This document shows positions 27,275 through 34,533 of a stretch of DNA of 64,000 nucleotides, one piece after another. Numbering within the stretch: position 1 is the first letter of the stretch; the number at the start of each line of letters is the position of its first letter. The DNA comes from Cuneatibacter sp. NSJ-177 (GTDB lineage: Bacteria; Bacillota; Clostridia; Lachnospirales; Lachnospiraceae), in assembly GCF_022867805.1 (NCBI RefSeq), contig NZ_JALIFO010000001.1:620001-684000 (forward strand). The letters run 5' to 3'. The position numbers and the translations under genes are program-made. Below the pieces are notes generated by a model. It did no database searches. It saw only the letters and a program-made list of their open reading frames with translations, and had not been told where the DNA came from.

Positions 27275-28348
27275 ATGGCATTAGATCTTGTGAAAAATGT
27301 AAGAATCTGTGAAGTCGGCATGAGAGACGGCTTGCAGAACGAGAAAGCAATTGCCTTCGATGAAAACGGCGTTCCGATGCGGGACAAAGCCGGAAATTTC
27401 GTATATAAGAATGCGGTTGACGAGAACGGACAGCCGAAGCTCAGCAAGAGCGGCAAGCCGGTCAAAGAGTCCTTTGTTCTTTCTGTAGAGAACAAGGTAG
27501 AGCTGCTGAAAAAGATGTTTGCCGCCGGCTTCAAGGTGATTGAGGTCGGTTCCTTTGTTCATCCGGTCAAGGTCCCTCAGATGGCCAACACCGACGAGGT
27601 GTTCAAAGCGATCATTGCCGAGGGCGTACCGGCGGACGTAGAACTGCGCGCCCTGATCCCCAATGCCAGAGGTGTAGACCGTGCGATTGCCTGCGGCTGT
27701 AAGAAAGTAAAACTGAACGTATCCGCCAGCAAAGGCCATAATCTGGCCAACCTGAACTGCACGCCGGCGGAGAGCGTTGCGAAATTTAAAGAGTGTGTGG
27801 AGAAGGCGGAAGCCAACGGCATCGGTATTTCCGGATCCATCTCCATGGCGTTTGGCTCCCCGTGGGATTACAACGGCGTGCCGATCGAAGATGTCAAAGA
27901 GATCGTAGAAGCCTACATGAACGTAGGAATCAAAGAGATCTCCCTGTCCGACGCCTCCGGTATGGCGTATCCGACTCAGGTCTATGATATGTGCACGGAG
28001 ATGAAGAAGTGCTATCCGGAGACGGATTGGTGGCTGCATTTCCACAACACCAGAGGCCTGGCAATCTCCAACATCATTGCCGGTATGCAGGCGGGCTTCT
28101 ACCAGTTCGACGCATCCTTCGCAGGTGTGGGCGGCTGCAACTTTGTTCCCAATGCCACGGGCAATGTTGCGACCGAGGACGTGGTTCACGCGCTGGATCA
28201 GATGGGCGTGAATACGGGAATTGATCTGGATCAGTGTATGGCGATCAGCCGCAGAGTCGTAGAGATGCTGCAGCATGACACCGACAGCTATATCCTGAAG
28301 GCCGGCGCCTCCAAGGATCTCCGCCTGGAACTCCCGAAGGGACAGTAA
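27275..28348 (+). CDS. HMG-CoA-lyase-like (HMGL/DRE-TIM) enzyme with an N-terminal insertion
   Basis: A 357-aa DRE-TIM metallolyase. Marks are ICEVGMRDGLQNE (catalytic Arg17 and metal Asp18), FKVIEVGSFVHPVKVPQMA, KKVKLNVSAS, ISLSDASGM, HFHNTRGLAISN and GVGGCNFVPNATGNVATED, the last typical of HMG-CoA lyase. Between RDGLQNE and VENKVELL lies a polar insertion of about 30 residues (ENGVPMRDKAGNF onward) absent from standard lyases. Such enzymes split or form C-C bonds next to a thioester or keto acid. In this cluster it may cleave a branched acyl-CoA made after the aldehyde dehydrogenase step; the order of reactions is inference. Confidence 0.85.
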   Translation: MALDLVKNVRICEVGMRDGLQNEKAIAFDENGVPMRDKAGNFVYKNAVDENGQPKLSKSGKPVKESFVLSVENKVELLKKMFAAGFKVIEVGSFVHPVKVPQMANTDEVFKAIIAEGVPADVELRALIPNARGVDRAIACGCKKVKLNVSASKGHNLANLNCTPAESVAKFKECVEKAEANGIGISGSISMAFGSPWDYNGVPIEDVKEIVEAYMNVGIKEISLSDASGMAYPTQVYDMCTEMKKCYPETDWWLHFHNTRGLAISNIIAGMQAGFYQFDASFAGVGGCNFVPNATGNVATEDVVHALDQMGVNTGIDLDQCMAISRRVVEMLQHDTDSYILKAGASKDLRLELPKGQ

Positions 28349-28392
28349 AAAGCGGTCCGAAGATAGAAGAGCCGCTGGAATCGATGATCTGA

Positions 28393-28420
28393 CGGGCAGC
28401 CGCGAAAAATAGGCTGTCCG
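28393..28420 (+). other. Intercistronic stem-loop
   Basis: CGGGCAGCC (28393-28401) pairs with GGCTGTCCG (28412-28420), nine pairs with one G-T, loop of ten bases, no T tract. It lies in the 118-base gap between the lyase-like gene and the dehydrogenase gene. Confidence 0.65.
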
Positions 28421-28466
28421 CAGAAAATAAATACATCACCATTGGTATGGTAGAAAGAGGTTAACG

Positions 28467-29333
28467 ATGGCTAATACGAAATTGATTGCTCTTCTGGGTA
28501 CTCCTCTGGGACAGTCCTTCTCCCCTCGCATGCAGAATGAAGCTTACGAGGCGATGGGCTTTGACGCTCATTACTTCCCGCTGGAGTGCGACAACAATCT
28601 GATCGGCAACAACATTGCCAATATCAAGAAAGACAACAGCTTTGCCGGTTTTGCCGTGACGAAGCCCAACAAGGAATTTGCAGTTCAGTTCATGGATGAG
28701 ATGGATTCTCTGGCTGAGAAGATGGGTACCATCAACACGGTAGTCCGCAGCGCGGACGGCAAGCTGAAAGGCTACAACACCGATGGCTACGGCGCGACCA
28801 AGTCCCTGCAGCTGGAAGGCGTAGATTTTGAGAAGACCACTTTCTTCGTATGGGGCGCAGGCGGCACCGGAAAGTCTGTTTGCTTCACGATGGCACATAT
28901 GGGCGCAAAGAAGATGTACATCTGCTCTCGTTCCGAGAAGTGTGAAGTTCTGGCAAAAGATTTGAACGAGAAATTCGGCCGTGAGGTTGCTGTTGCGATC
29001 CGTCAGGCGAACCATGATGAAGTTGTGAAAGCTGCTCAGACCTGTGACGTTCTGATGAACCTGTCCGGCCTTGGCATGAGAGGCCATGAGGGCGAGACCG
29101 TTATCGAAAAAGAGAACATCAAGCCCAACCAGATCTGCTTCGACGCAACCTATAATCCGCTGAAGACCCAGTTCCTGCTGGATGCTGAGGCACAGGGCTG
29201 CAAGATCATCAACGGCCTGGGCATGGTGATCCATCAGGGCGCTCGTCAGATCGAACTGTGGGCCGGCGTGGAGAAGGCTCCGGTAGAAAAGATGACCGAG
29301 ACCATCAATGCAATCGTTGCAGAGATGAACTAA
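28467..29333 (+). CDS. Shikimate/quinate dehydrogenase-like oxidoreductase
   Basis: A 288-aa AroE-fold enzyme. Key substrate residues of the family are kept: SxS in GQSFSPRMQNEAY (Ser17, Ser19), catalytic Lys69 in FAVTKPNKEF, Asn90 in GTINTV, Asp106 in YNTDGYGA, and the C-terminal Gln in MVIHQGARQIELWAG. The dinucleotide loop is WGAGGTGKSV (about 129-138). The location at the end of a catabolic cluster rather than with aro genes suggests a degradative quinate/shikimate dehydrogenase or a related hydroxy-acid enzyme. It has the same high-expression codon use as its neighbours. Whether it uses NAD or NADP is not clear. Confidence 0.85.
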   Translation: MANTKLIALLGTPLGQSFSPRMQNEAYEAMGFDAHYFPLECDNNLIGNNIANIKKDNSFAGFAVTKPNKEFAVQFMDEMDSLAEKMGTINTVVRSADGKLKGYNTDGYGATKSLQLEGVDFEKTTFFVWGAGGTGKSVCFTMAHMGAKKMYICSRSEKCEVLAKDLNEKFGREVAVAIRQANHDEVVKAAQTCDVLMNLSGLGMRGHEGETVIEKENIKPNQICFDATYNPLKTQFLLDAEAQGCKIINGLGMVIHQGARQIELWAGVEKAPVEKMTETINAIVAEMN

Positions 29334-29360
29334 TCATTTAAAGTTTAGTAAGTAATCAAT

Positions 29361-29399
29361 GAAAATGACCCCCGCATCATTTCTACGGGGGTCGTTTTC
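29361..29399. terminator. Bidirectional terminator between the catabolic cluster and lysR
   Basis: GACCCCCG (29367-29374) pairs with CGGGGGTC (29386-29393), flanked by GAAAA and TTTTC, so it can work in both directions for the convergent genes. Confidence 0.85.
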
Positions 29400-29435
29400 C
29401 AATCAAATACCGGCGATTTCTGCCGGTCTGAACCG

Positions 29436-30329
29436 TCATACCAAGGACGGAATGGATTCCATGACAAAATCCCGGAATTTACCTGCGGCCGGGAGAAGAG
29501 GCGTTTTCCGGTACCAATACATGTAGACAGTCCGGATGGTGGAGTCAATATCGTCCAGTTCCATCATATGGATATTGAATTTGTCTATGCCATAGGTACG
29601 GGGAAGAATTGAGACCGCCATGCTGCTTTCCGTAAAGCTTGCGACCATACTGTCGGTGATCGGGGCGTCCAATACGATTTTCGGGTGGACGTGTCCTTTC
29701 TGAAACAGCTGGTCAATGGAAAGACGGGTGCCGCACTTGGGATTGTAGGCAATAAAATCCTGGCCGTTAAGCTCTTTTAAGGAGATATGGCTCCGGCTGG
29801 CCCAAGGATGGCTGCTGCTGACGGCGGCTACCAGGCGCTCCTGGTAGACCGGATAGTAGTCCAGATCCGGATGATCGGTCTTGGTTCCAAATCCGATATC
29901 GCATTCTTTCTGGAGAAGAAGGTGGATTCCGTCAAAGGTGTGATGTTCGGAAAGGGAGAAATGGACCGACCGGTTGACTGGATCCCGGTAATATTTTTGA
30001 ATCAGATCCGGTATGAAGTGGTTGCTGAGCGAATTGACAAAGGTCAGGCGGATGGTTCCTTGTTCCGGGTTGGCCATCAGTTCCAGTGCGCTTCGGCCAT
30101 TTTCCAGCTCATTGATGGCACGTTCCACATAAGCAAGAAAGCAACGGCCGTATTCCGTCAGACGGATATTTCGGCCGATTTTATAGAACAACGGTACTTT
30201 TAAATCCAGTTCCAATTCTGCCATCGCGTGGCTGAGGCTGGATTGGGAGACCAAAAGCTGCTCTGCAGCACGGGAATAATTCTCGTTTTGGGCAATGGCC
30301 CGAAAATAGTAAAGTTGTTGTAGATTCAA
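29436..30329 (-). CDS. LysR-family transcriptional regulator
   Basis: A 297-aa LysR-type regulator: winged HTH at residues 1-60 (LQQLYYFRAIAQNENYSRAA, QSSLSHAMAELE), linker helix, and a periplasmic-binding-protein-like effector domain (about 90-295). It starts with TTG at 30329 behind a GGAGGTG site. It is convergent to the five-gene cluster and divergent from the IclR gene (92-base gap), so it could control either. Effector unknown; LysR effectors are often the pathway substrate. Confidence 0.93.
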   Translation of the reverse strand: MNLQQLYYFRAIAQNENYSRAAEQLLVSQSSLSHAMAELELDLKVPLFYKIGRNIRLTEYGRCFLAYVERAINELENGRSALELMANPEQGTIRLTFVNSLSNHFIPDLIQKYYRDPVNRSVHFSLSEHHTFDGIHLLLQKECDIGFGTKTDHPDLDYYPVYQERLVAAVSSSHPWASRSHISLKELNGQDFIAYNPKCGTRLSIDQLFQKGHVHPKIVLDAPITDSMVASFTESSMAVSILPRTYGIDKFNIHMMELDDIDSTIRTVYMYWYRKTPLLPAAGKFRDFVMESIPSLV

Positions 30330-30357
30330 TGCTCACCTCCGGGAAGTCCTATTTGCT

Positions 30358-30386
30358 ATTGTACGTCAAAAGTCGGATTCCGTCAA
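30358..30386 (-). promoter_or_regulatory. Sigma-A promoter of lysR in the lysR/iclR divergent region
   Basis: On the minus strand TTGACG (30386-30381), 17-base spacer, TACAAT (30363-30358). A second TTGACG occurs inside the spacer on the same strand, giving a short direct repeat that could be part of a regulator site. No clear -10/-35 pair was found for iclR on the plus strand. Confidence 0.7.
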
Positions 30387-30421
30387 TATAAGGGAGCGTT
30401 AAAGAATAAGGGGGGAAGCCA

Positions 30422-31150
30422 ATGGAAAAACAGAATTCACCAACCCGTTCTGTGGAACGGGCGCTCAATATATTGGAATGTTTTTTGCATAAAAAAGAAA
30501 TGATCTTGTTGGAGATTGCGGAACGGACCGGCCTTTCCTCCAGTACTGTTCTCCGGATCTTATGCGCGCTGCAGGAACATGATTTTATCGTTAAGAATCC
30601 GCAGACGAAAAAGTATCATTTGGGAAGCAAGATCGGCTGGCTGGCGGATATGATTCCCAGCGAGTCCTATGATGGGCTGAAAAAGATTTCTTATCCGTTT
30701 ATGACTGCCTTGAATGAAAAATGGAATGAAGATATTCATCTCTTTGTCCCGGATGGAAATTCCAAGCTTTGTATCGAATCGGTGGATTCGACCAGAGAAC
30801 TGCGGCAGGTGGTGAAAGTAGGAAGCCGTCACGATGTGCTCCGCGGCGCGGCCGGAAAGGTGATTCTGTCCTATATGGAGCCGGAAGACCGGAAAAAGGT
30901 TTTGAACGGCCTGGAATTTGACGAGGAGATCTTTGAAGGCGTGCGTGAGATGGGCTATGCTCTCAGCATGGGAGAGCGGGAGGAAGGGCTTTGCGGCCTG
31001 GCCGCCCCGATCATAGACAAAAACGGAAAATTGGCGGCGACGATTTCTATGTCCGGCGCTACTGCCCGCTTTGAAAATCAATTGGAAGAGAAAGAAGCGG
31101 AGATCATCCGCGTGGGAAAAGATATCTCTGCCCGCTGGCAGAGCCGATAG
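30422..31150 (+). CDS. IclR-family transcriptional regulator
   Basis: A 242-aa IclR protein: N-terminal winged helix (residues about 8-70; SVERALNILECFL, LLEIAERTGLSSSTVLRIL) and C-terminal GAF-like effector domain (about 85-240; FVPDGNSKLCIESVDSTREL, GSRHDVLRGAAGKVIL, LCGLAAPIIDKNGKLAATIS). IclR proteins usually repress nearby catabolic genes and bind palindromes of the kind seen at O1 and O2. A GGGGGGAAG site precedes the ATG. The small gene that follows is 8 bases away. Confidence 0.94.
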   Translation: MEKQNSPTRSVERALNILECFLHKKEMILLEIAERTGLSSSTVLRILCALQEHDFIVKNPQTKKYHLGSKIGWLADMIPSESYDGLKKISYPFMTALNEKWNEDIHLFVPDGNSKLCIESVDSTRELRQVVKVGSRHDVLRGAAGKVILSYMEPEDRKKVLNGLEFDEEIFEGVREMGYALSMGEREEGLCGLAAPIIDKNGKLAATISMSGATARFENQLEEKEAEIIRVGKDISARWQSR

Positions 31151-31158
31151 GAGGAGAC

Positions 31159-31362
31159 ATGACTTTTTTTGAATTCAAGGATTGGGCTGCAAATCAAAAG
31201 CTGACGTTTGAATTGGAGGCATTTATTTCTTGCTTTCCGGATACGATTATCGTCAAGGATTCGGCGGGGAAAGAGGTATACACGGGAGATTACAACCGCT
31301 GGGTGGATTACAGCGATGTCGTAAAGGCGATTGAAGCAAACTCCGGCCAGGAGATTGAATAA
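31159..31362 (+). CDS. Small acidic protein of unknown function
   Basis: A 67-aa ORF with a perfect AGGAGG site 5 bases before ATG, 8 bases after the IclR gene and just upstream of a strong terminator, so it is very likely translated. It has no signal peptide or membrane helix. The sequence alternates hydrophobic and charged residues (FFEFKDWAANQKLTFELEAF, then VYTGDYNRWVDYSDVVKAIE), suggesting a small folded alpha/beta protein. I do not recognise a family. It may be a partner of the IclR regulator or an unrelated passenger. Confidence 0.7.
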   Translation: MTFFEFKDWAANQKLTFELEAFISCFPDTIIVKDSAGKEVYTGDYNRWVDYSDVVKAIEANSGQEIE

Positions 31363-31411
31363 AAAAAATAAGGGCTTGTTTTATCCTGCTTCCAGATTTG
31401 GGGCAGGGGAA

Positions 31412-31466
31412 AGACATAAAAGGCGGCGCGGATGCTGAAAAAGCATCCGCGCCGCCTTTTATGTCT
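31412..31466. terminator. Bidirectional terminator, 24-bp perfect inverted repeat
   Basis: Bases 31412-31435 are the exact reverse complement of 31443-31466, with a TGAAAAA loop. The stem includes AAAAGGCGGCGCGGATGC and its complement ending in CCTTTTATG. It separates the iclR/small-gene transcript from the convergent aminotransferase gene. Confidence 0.85.
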
Positions 31467-31501
31467 GGCTATTTGTCAGGAAGGGGAAGACGGCTTTTCC
31501 G

Positions 31502-32599
31502 TCAACCGGCTGAAAACGTTTTTAGGCAGGCGGAGAATACGTCCAACATGTTGTAGCAGTCCTGCTCATAGATTTCTCCCATATTGGCGACTTGAATCAT
31601 ATTTTGACTGGCATAAGGGCCTTTTCCCAGATAAAATATGTAATCCCGCATCTCCATTTTTCTCAAAAATTCTGGAGCAGGTACGTGATCCGGCAGGAAG
31701 ACGGAAGTAACCGTATTGGACTGATGGTCTTCCAGCAACATCCGCAGTCCCATCTGCCGGAAGCCATCCCGAATAATCGCAGAGCAACGCTGGTAGCGGG
31801 CAATACGGTTTTCCAGACCTTCTTCCAACAGGTTGGTGAGCGCCTGATTTAAGGGCCAGATCAAGTTGACGTTGGGAGTGTTGGGCGTCTGACAGGAATC
31901 CCTGGCAGCTTTGTAGTGTTTGTAAAGGTTGAGGTACACATTCTTACACTGATCGGGAGTCAGAGTTTCCAAGATGGTTTTTCTAGCGCAGATATAGGCG
32001 GAACCTGGAAATGCTCCCAGACATTTCCCCCCCACAGAGGTGGCGACGGCGATGTGGTTTTCCGCCATGTCGATTGTTTCGCCGCCGGCGGCGGATACCG
32101 CATCCACAAAGAAAAGCCGCCCGTATTTCCGGCATAGTTTTCCTACTTCTGGAACCGGATTGATCATTCCGGTGCTGGTTTCATGATAGACCATTGCGAC
32201 CACTCTGGCCTCCGGATGGGTGGAGATGGCTTCTTCAATCACCGCCAGGTCCGGATAAGTTCCCCAGGGGAAGGCAACTTCCGCTTTCGGTATTTGGTAC
32301 TTGTCGATAATTTCTAAAAGCCGTTCGCCAAATACTCCGTTCCGGATTAAAAGAACTTGATCTTTTTCCTGAAACAAAGAGGAAAGTACGGTCTCATTGG
32401 CCGATGTGCCGGATCCGGAGATCACCATGCTGAAATAGTTCTGGTCCGCGCCCATCAAAAAATTGATCTTCTTTTGCGTATCGGTAAACAGTTCCTCGAA
32501 TTCACTGCTCCGATGGCAGATATCGTAGTGAAGCAGGGCATTTCTGACATTGCTGCGGACCATGACGGGGCCGGGGCTGAAAAGTTTTGGGATGCTCAT
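31502..32599 (-). CDS. Class V aminotransferase, PhnW-like (2-aminoethylphosphonate/alanine-glyoxylate type)
   Basis: A 365-aa fold-type I PLP enzyme. It starts SIPKLFSPGPVMVRSNVRNAL and has SGSGTSANETVLSSL, VYHETSTGMINPVPEV, LFFVDAVSAAGGETIDM (PLP Asp), the Schiff-base Lys in TSVGGKCLGAFPG, and YLGKGPYASQNMIQVANMGE near the C-terminus. The last motif and the N-terminus resemble 2-aminoethylphosphonate-pyruvate transaminase; serine-glyoxylate or alanine-glyoxylate enzymes are close relatives. The ATG at 32599 follows an AAGGAG site; the longer frame from 32638 would start close to the -10 box. The promoter is perfect consensus. No phosphonatase gene is adjacent, so the substrate is open. Confidence 0.82.
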   Translation of the reverse strand: MSIPKLFSPGPVMVRSNVRNALLHYDICHRSSEFEELFTDTQKKINFLMGADQNYFSMVISGSGTSANETVLSSLFQEKDQVLLIRNGVFGERLLEIIDKYQIPKAEVAFPWGTYPDLAVIEEAISTHPEARVVAMVYHETSTGMINPVPEVGKLCRKYGRLFFVDAVSAAGGETIDMAENHIAVATSVGGKCLGAFPGSAYICARKTILETLTPDQCKNVYLNLYKHYKAARDSCQTPNTPNVNLIWPLNQALTNLLEEGLENRIARYQRCSAIIRDGFRQMGLRMLLEDHQSNTVTSVFLPDHVPAPEFLRKMEMRDYIFYLGKGPYASQNMIQVANMGEIYEQDCYNMLDVFSACLKTFSAG

Positions 32600-32636
32600 A
32601 ACAAAAACTCCTTCCTGTGTGAGATTTGTTGCAAGC

Positions 32637-32665
32637 ATTATATAATTAATGTGGAGTTATGTCAA
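32637..32665 (-). promoter_or_regulatory. Consensus sigma-A promoter of the aminotransferase gene
   Basis: On the minus strand TTGACA (32665-32660), 17 bases, TATAAT (32642-32637): perfect in both boxes. The spacer holds CCACATTAAT and begins TAACT; compare the promoter at 39153-39181. Confidence 0.85.
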
Positions 32666-32922
32666 TAATATGTGGTAAAATATTAATAAAAACAAGATAA
32701 CAACACAAAAAACCACCAAATAGAAGTGCGTAGTGCAAAGAAAAACAGAAATATTGGCATCCACATTGATTGAGAATAAGCACATCAAAAAAATAAAACC
32801 AGCGATTAGGAAAAATAAAATAATATAAAATAGAGTATAGGAAAAACAGCGAAAAACCTCAAAAAACTATTTTGAAAATGTGTATAATCACATATAAAAC
32901 AACAAAAACAGTCAAAATCATG
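32666..32922. other. AT-rich intergenic region
   Basis: About 260 bases of A-rich sequence between the divergent promoters of the aminotransferase and FGGY kinase genes. No ORF with a ribosome site, no clear hairpin and no RNA motif was seen. Its length and composition suit binding of regulators. Confidence 0.6.
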
Positions 32923-32951
32923 TTGCGATATCAAAAAAACTATGATATAAT
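32923..32951 (+). promoter_or_regulatory. Sigma-A promoter of the FGGY kinase gene
   Basis: TTGCGA (32923-32928), 17-base spacer, TATAAT (32946-32951). The expected transcription start near 32958 leaves only about 5 bases before the ATG at 32963, which supports translation from the TTG at 33011 instead. Confidence 0.7.
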
Positions 32952-33010
32952 TCCATAAACAAATGAAAGAAGTAAATAGATCGTCTTCAAGTAAGAGAGG
33001 AGGGAGAGAT

Positions 33011-34492
33011 TTGGAGCAGGAAGTGGTTATTTCGTATGATTTCGGAACAAGCGGTGTCAAAGCGGCGGTCATCGACCGGAAGGGAAGGGTTCTTTGCACA
33101 TCCGTGCGGCAATATCCATTGCAGACAAGGAAGACGGGATGGGCGGAACAAAGGCCAGAGCATTATTGGCGGGCGGTATGTGAGGCGACAAAAGCCGTGT
33201 TGGCTCAAAATACCGATGCAGTTCTTTCAGCTGCCGGTATTGTCTGCTGCTCCCAGTGGAAAGGGATTATTCTGATCGGACGCGAAGGACAAATCCTGTA
33301 TCCCTGCATCACCTGGCTGGACGCCAGAGCAGGAAAACAGGCGGAAATTTTGAATCGGAAAATGAAAACCCGGGAATTTTCTGCCCAATCCTATTGGGCG
33401 AAGCTGATGTGGCTGAAAGAGAATGAAACGGAGTTCTATGAGCAGGCAGACCGGATCCTGGAGGTGAATTCATTCATCAAGTGGAAGCTGACGGGAAATT
33501 TTGCGGTGGACGCAACCAACCATTTTGCCGACTCGGAAGATCCTTCTATGAGGAAACATTATCAAGAAATCCTGGAAGCTGCCGGATTGGACAGAGAGAA
33601 AATTCCTCCGATTGTGCCCGTTGAATCGGTGGTTGGACAGGTTACGAACACCGCGGCGGAGGAGACCGGGCTGAAAGCCGGAACACCGGTATTTGCCGGG
33701 TGCGGAGATATCCCGGCGATTGCCATGGGAATCGGATGTGCGGAACCGGGTGAAAGCCACGCCTATTTTGGCACTTCCGGGTGGCTGGGAGTGGTGTCGG
33801 CGCCGGGAAAAACCGAACACGTGATGGCACGCTCCGCCCTGCTCCCCGGACGGGAAATCCTTTTAAACACCATGCAGACTGTGGGAATTTCTTTGGACTG
33901 GACGATCGGACTTTTTTATCCCCAGGAATGGGAACAAAAGGGAAAGGAGATTTATCCTCTGCTGGAAAGTGAGCTGCAGAAGGTGCCCCCCGGTTCTCAG
34001 GGGCTCTTTGCCCTTCCCTGGCTGAATGGAGAACTGCCGCCGTTCTCGGAGTTTGCCAGGGCGGGATTTATCAACGCCTCCGCAGTCCATGGCCGGGCAG
34101 ATTTCGTCCATGCAATGATGGAGGGCATCTGCTGCAATATGCAGTGGCGAAAGTTGGAGTGCGAAAAAGCCTCCGGAGAGCCGGTCACAACTCTTCGGAT
34201 CACCGGCGGAGGGGCCGGCGGAAATCATTGGATGCAGATGCTTGCCGATATCCTGGGGATTCCGGTCCAGGTGCCGGAAAGCCACCGGCATACCGGGGCG
34301 GTGGGGGCTGCTTTCTGCGCTTGGGTGGGACTTGGATATTACGAGGATTTCCGGGAATGCGGACGTCAGGTGGAAATTGAACGGGAATACGTTCCAAGAA
34401 CCAGCCGCAAGGCTTTCTATCAAGAGCTTTGCGGCCGATATCTGGAACTTTTCCAGTATCTGGAGAAGCTTTTTCGAAATGTGAATTCCTGA
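33011..34492 (+). CDS. FGGY-family carbohydrate kinase (xylulokinase-like)
   Basis: A 493-aa kinase of the FGGY family, phosphorylating a sugar or polyol. Marks are VVISYDFGTSGVKAAVIDRKG (phosphate loop), CCSQWKGIILIG, CITWLDARAG, VNSFIKWKLTGN, FAGCGDIPAIAMG, YFGTSGWLG and RITGGGAGGNHWMQMLADIL. Start choice: TTG at 33011 has GAGGAGGGA 7 bases upstream and gives the family N-terminus, while the ATG at 32963 adds 16 Ser/Arg-rich residues and has no ribosome site. The neighbouring DeoR gene (convergent) is a typical regulator of such kinases. It may act on the sugar taken up by the ABC importer at 40.8-44.0 kb; this is inference. Confidence 0.85.
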   Translation: MEQEVVISYDFGTSGVKAAVIDRKGRVLCTSVRQYPLQTRKTGWAEQRPEHYWRAVCEATKAVLAQNTDAVLSAAGIVCCSQWKGIILIGREGQILYPCITWLDARAGKQAEILNRKMKTREFSAQSYWAKLMWLKENETEFYEQADRILEVNSFIKWKLTGNFAVDATNHFADSEDPSMRKHYQEILEAAGLDREKIPPIVPVESVVGQVTNTAAEETGLKAGTPVFAGCGDIPAIAMGIGCAEPGESHAYFGTSGWLGVVSAPGKTEHVMARSALLPGREILLNTMQTVGISLDWTIGLFYPQEWEQKGKEIYPLLESELQKVPPGSQGLFALPWLNGELPPFSEFARAGFINASAVHGRADFVHAMMEGICCNMQWRKLECEKASGEPVTTLRITGGGAGGNHWMQMLADILGIPVQVPESHRHTGAVGAAFCAWVGLGYYEDFRECGRQVEIEREYVPRTSRKAFYQELCGRYLELFQYLEKLFRNVNS

Positions 34493-34533
34493 AAAGCTGC
34501 TTTCACAGAGCGGCGGATGAAAGGCGGATGCCC

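Noticed and set aside
25324-27534. A 736-codon open frame on the minus strand opposite the ThDP enzyme gene.
   Set aside because: Antisense shadow of a strongly conserved enzyme gene; no family motif and no start signal.
32963-33010. ATG start of the FGGY kinase at 32963.
   Set aside because: It has no ribosome site, lies only about 5 bases from the expected transcription start and adds a non-homologous Ser/Arg stretch; the TTG at 33011 has an ideal site.
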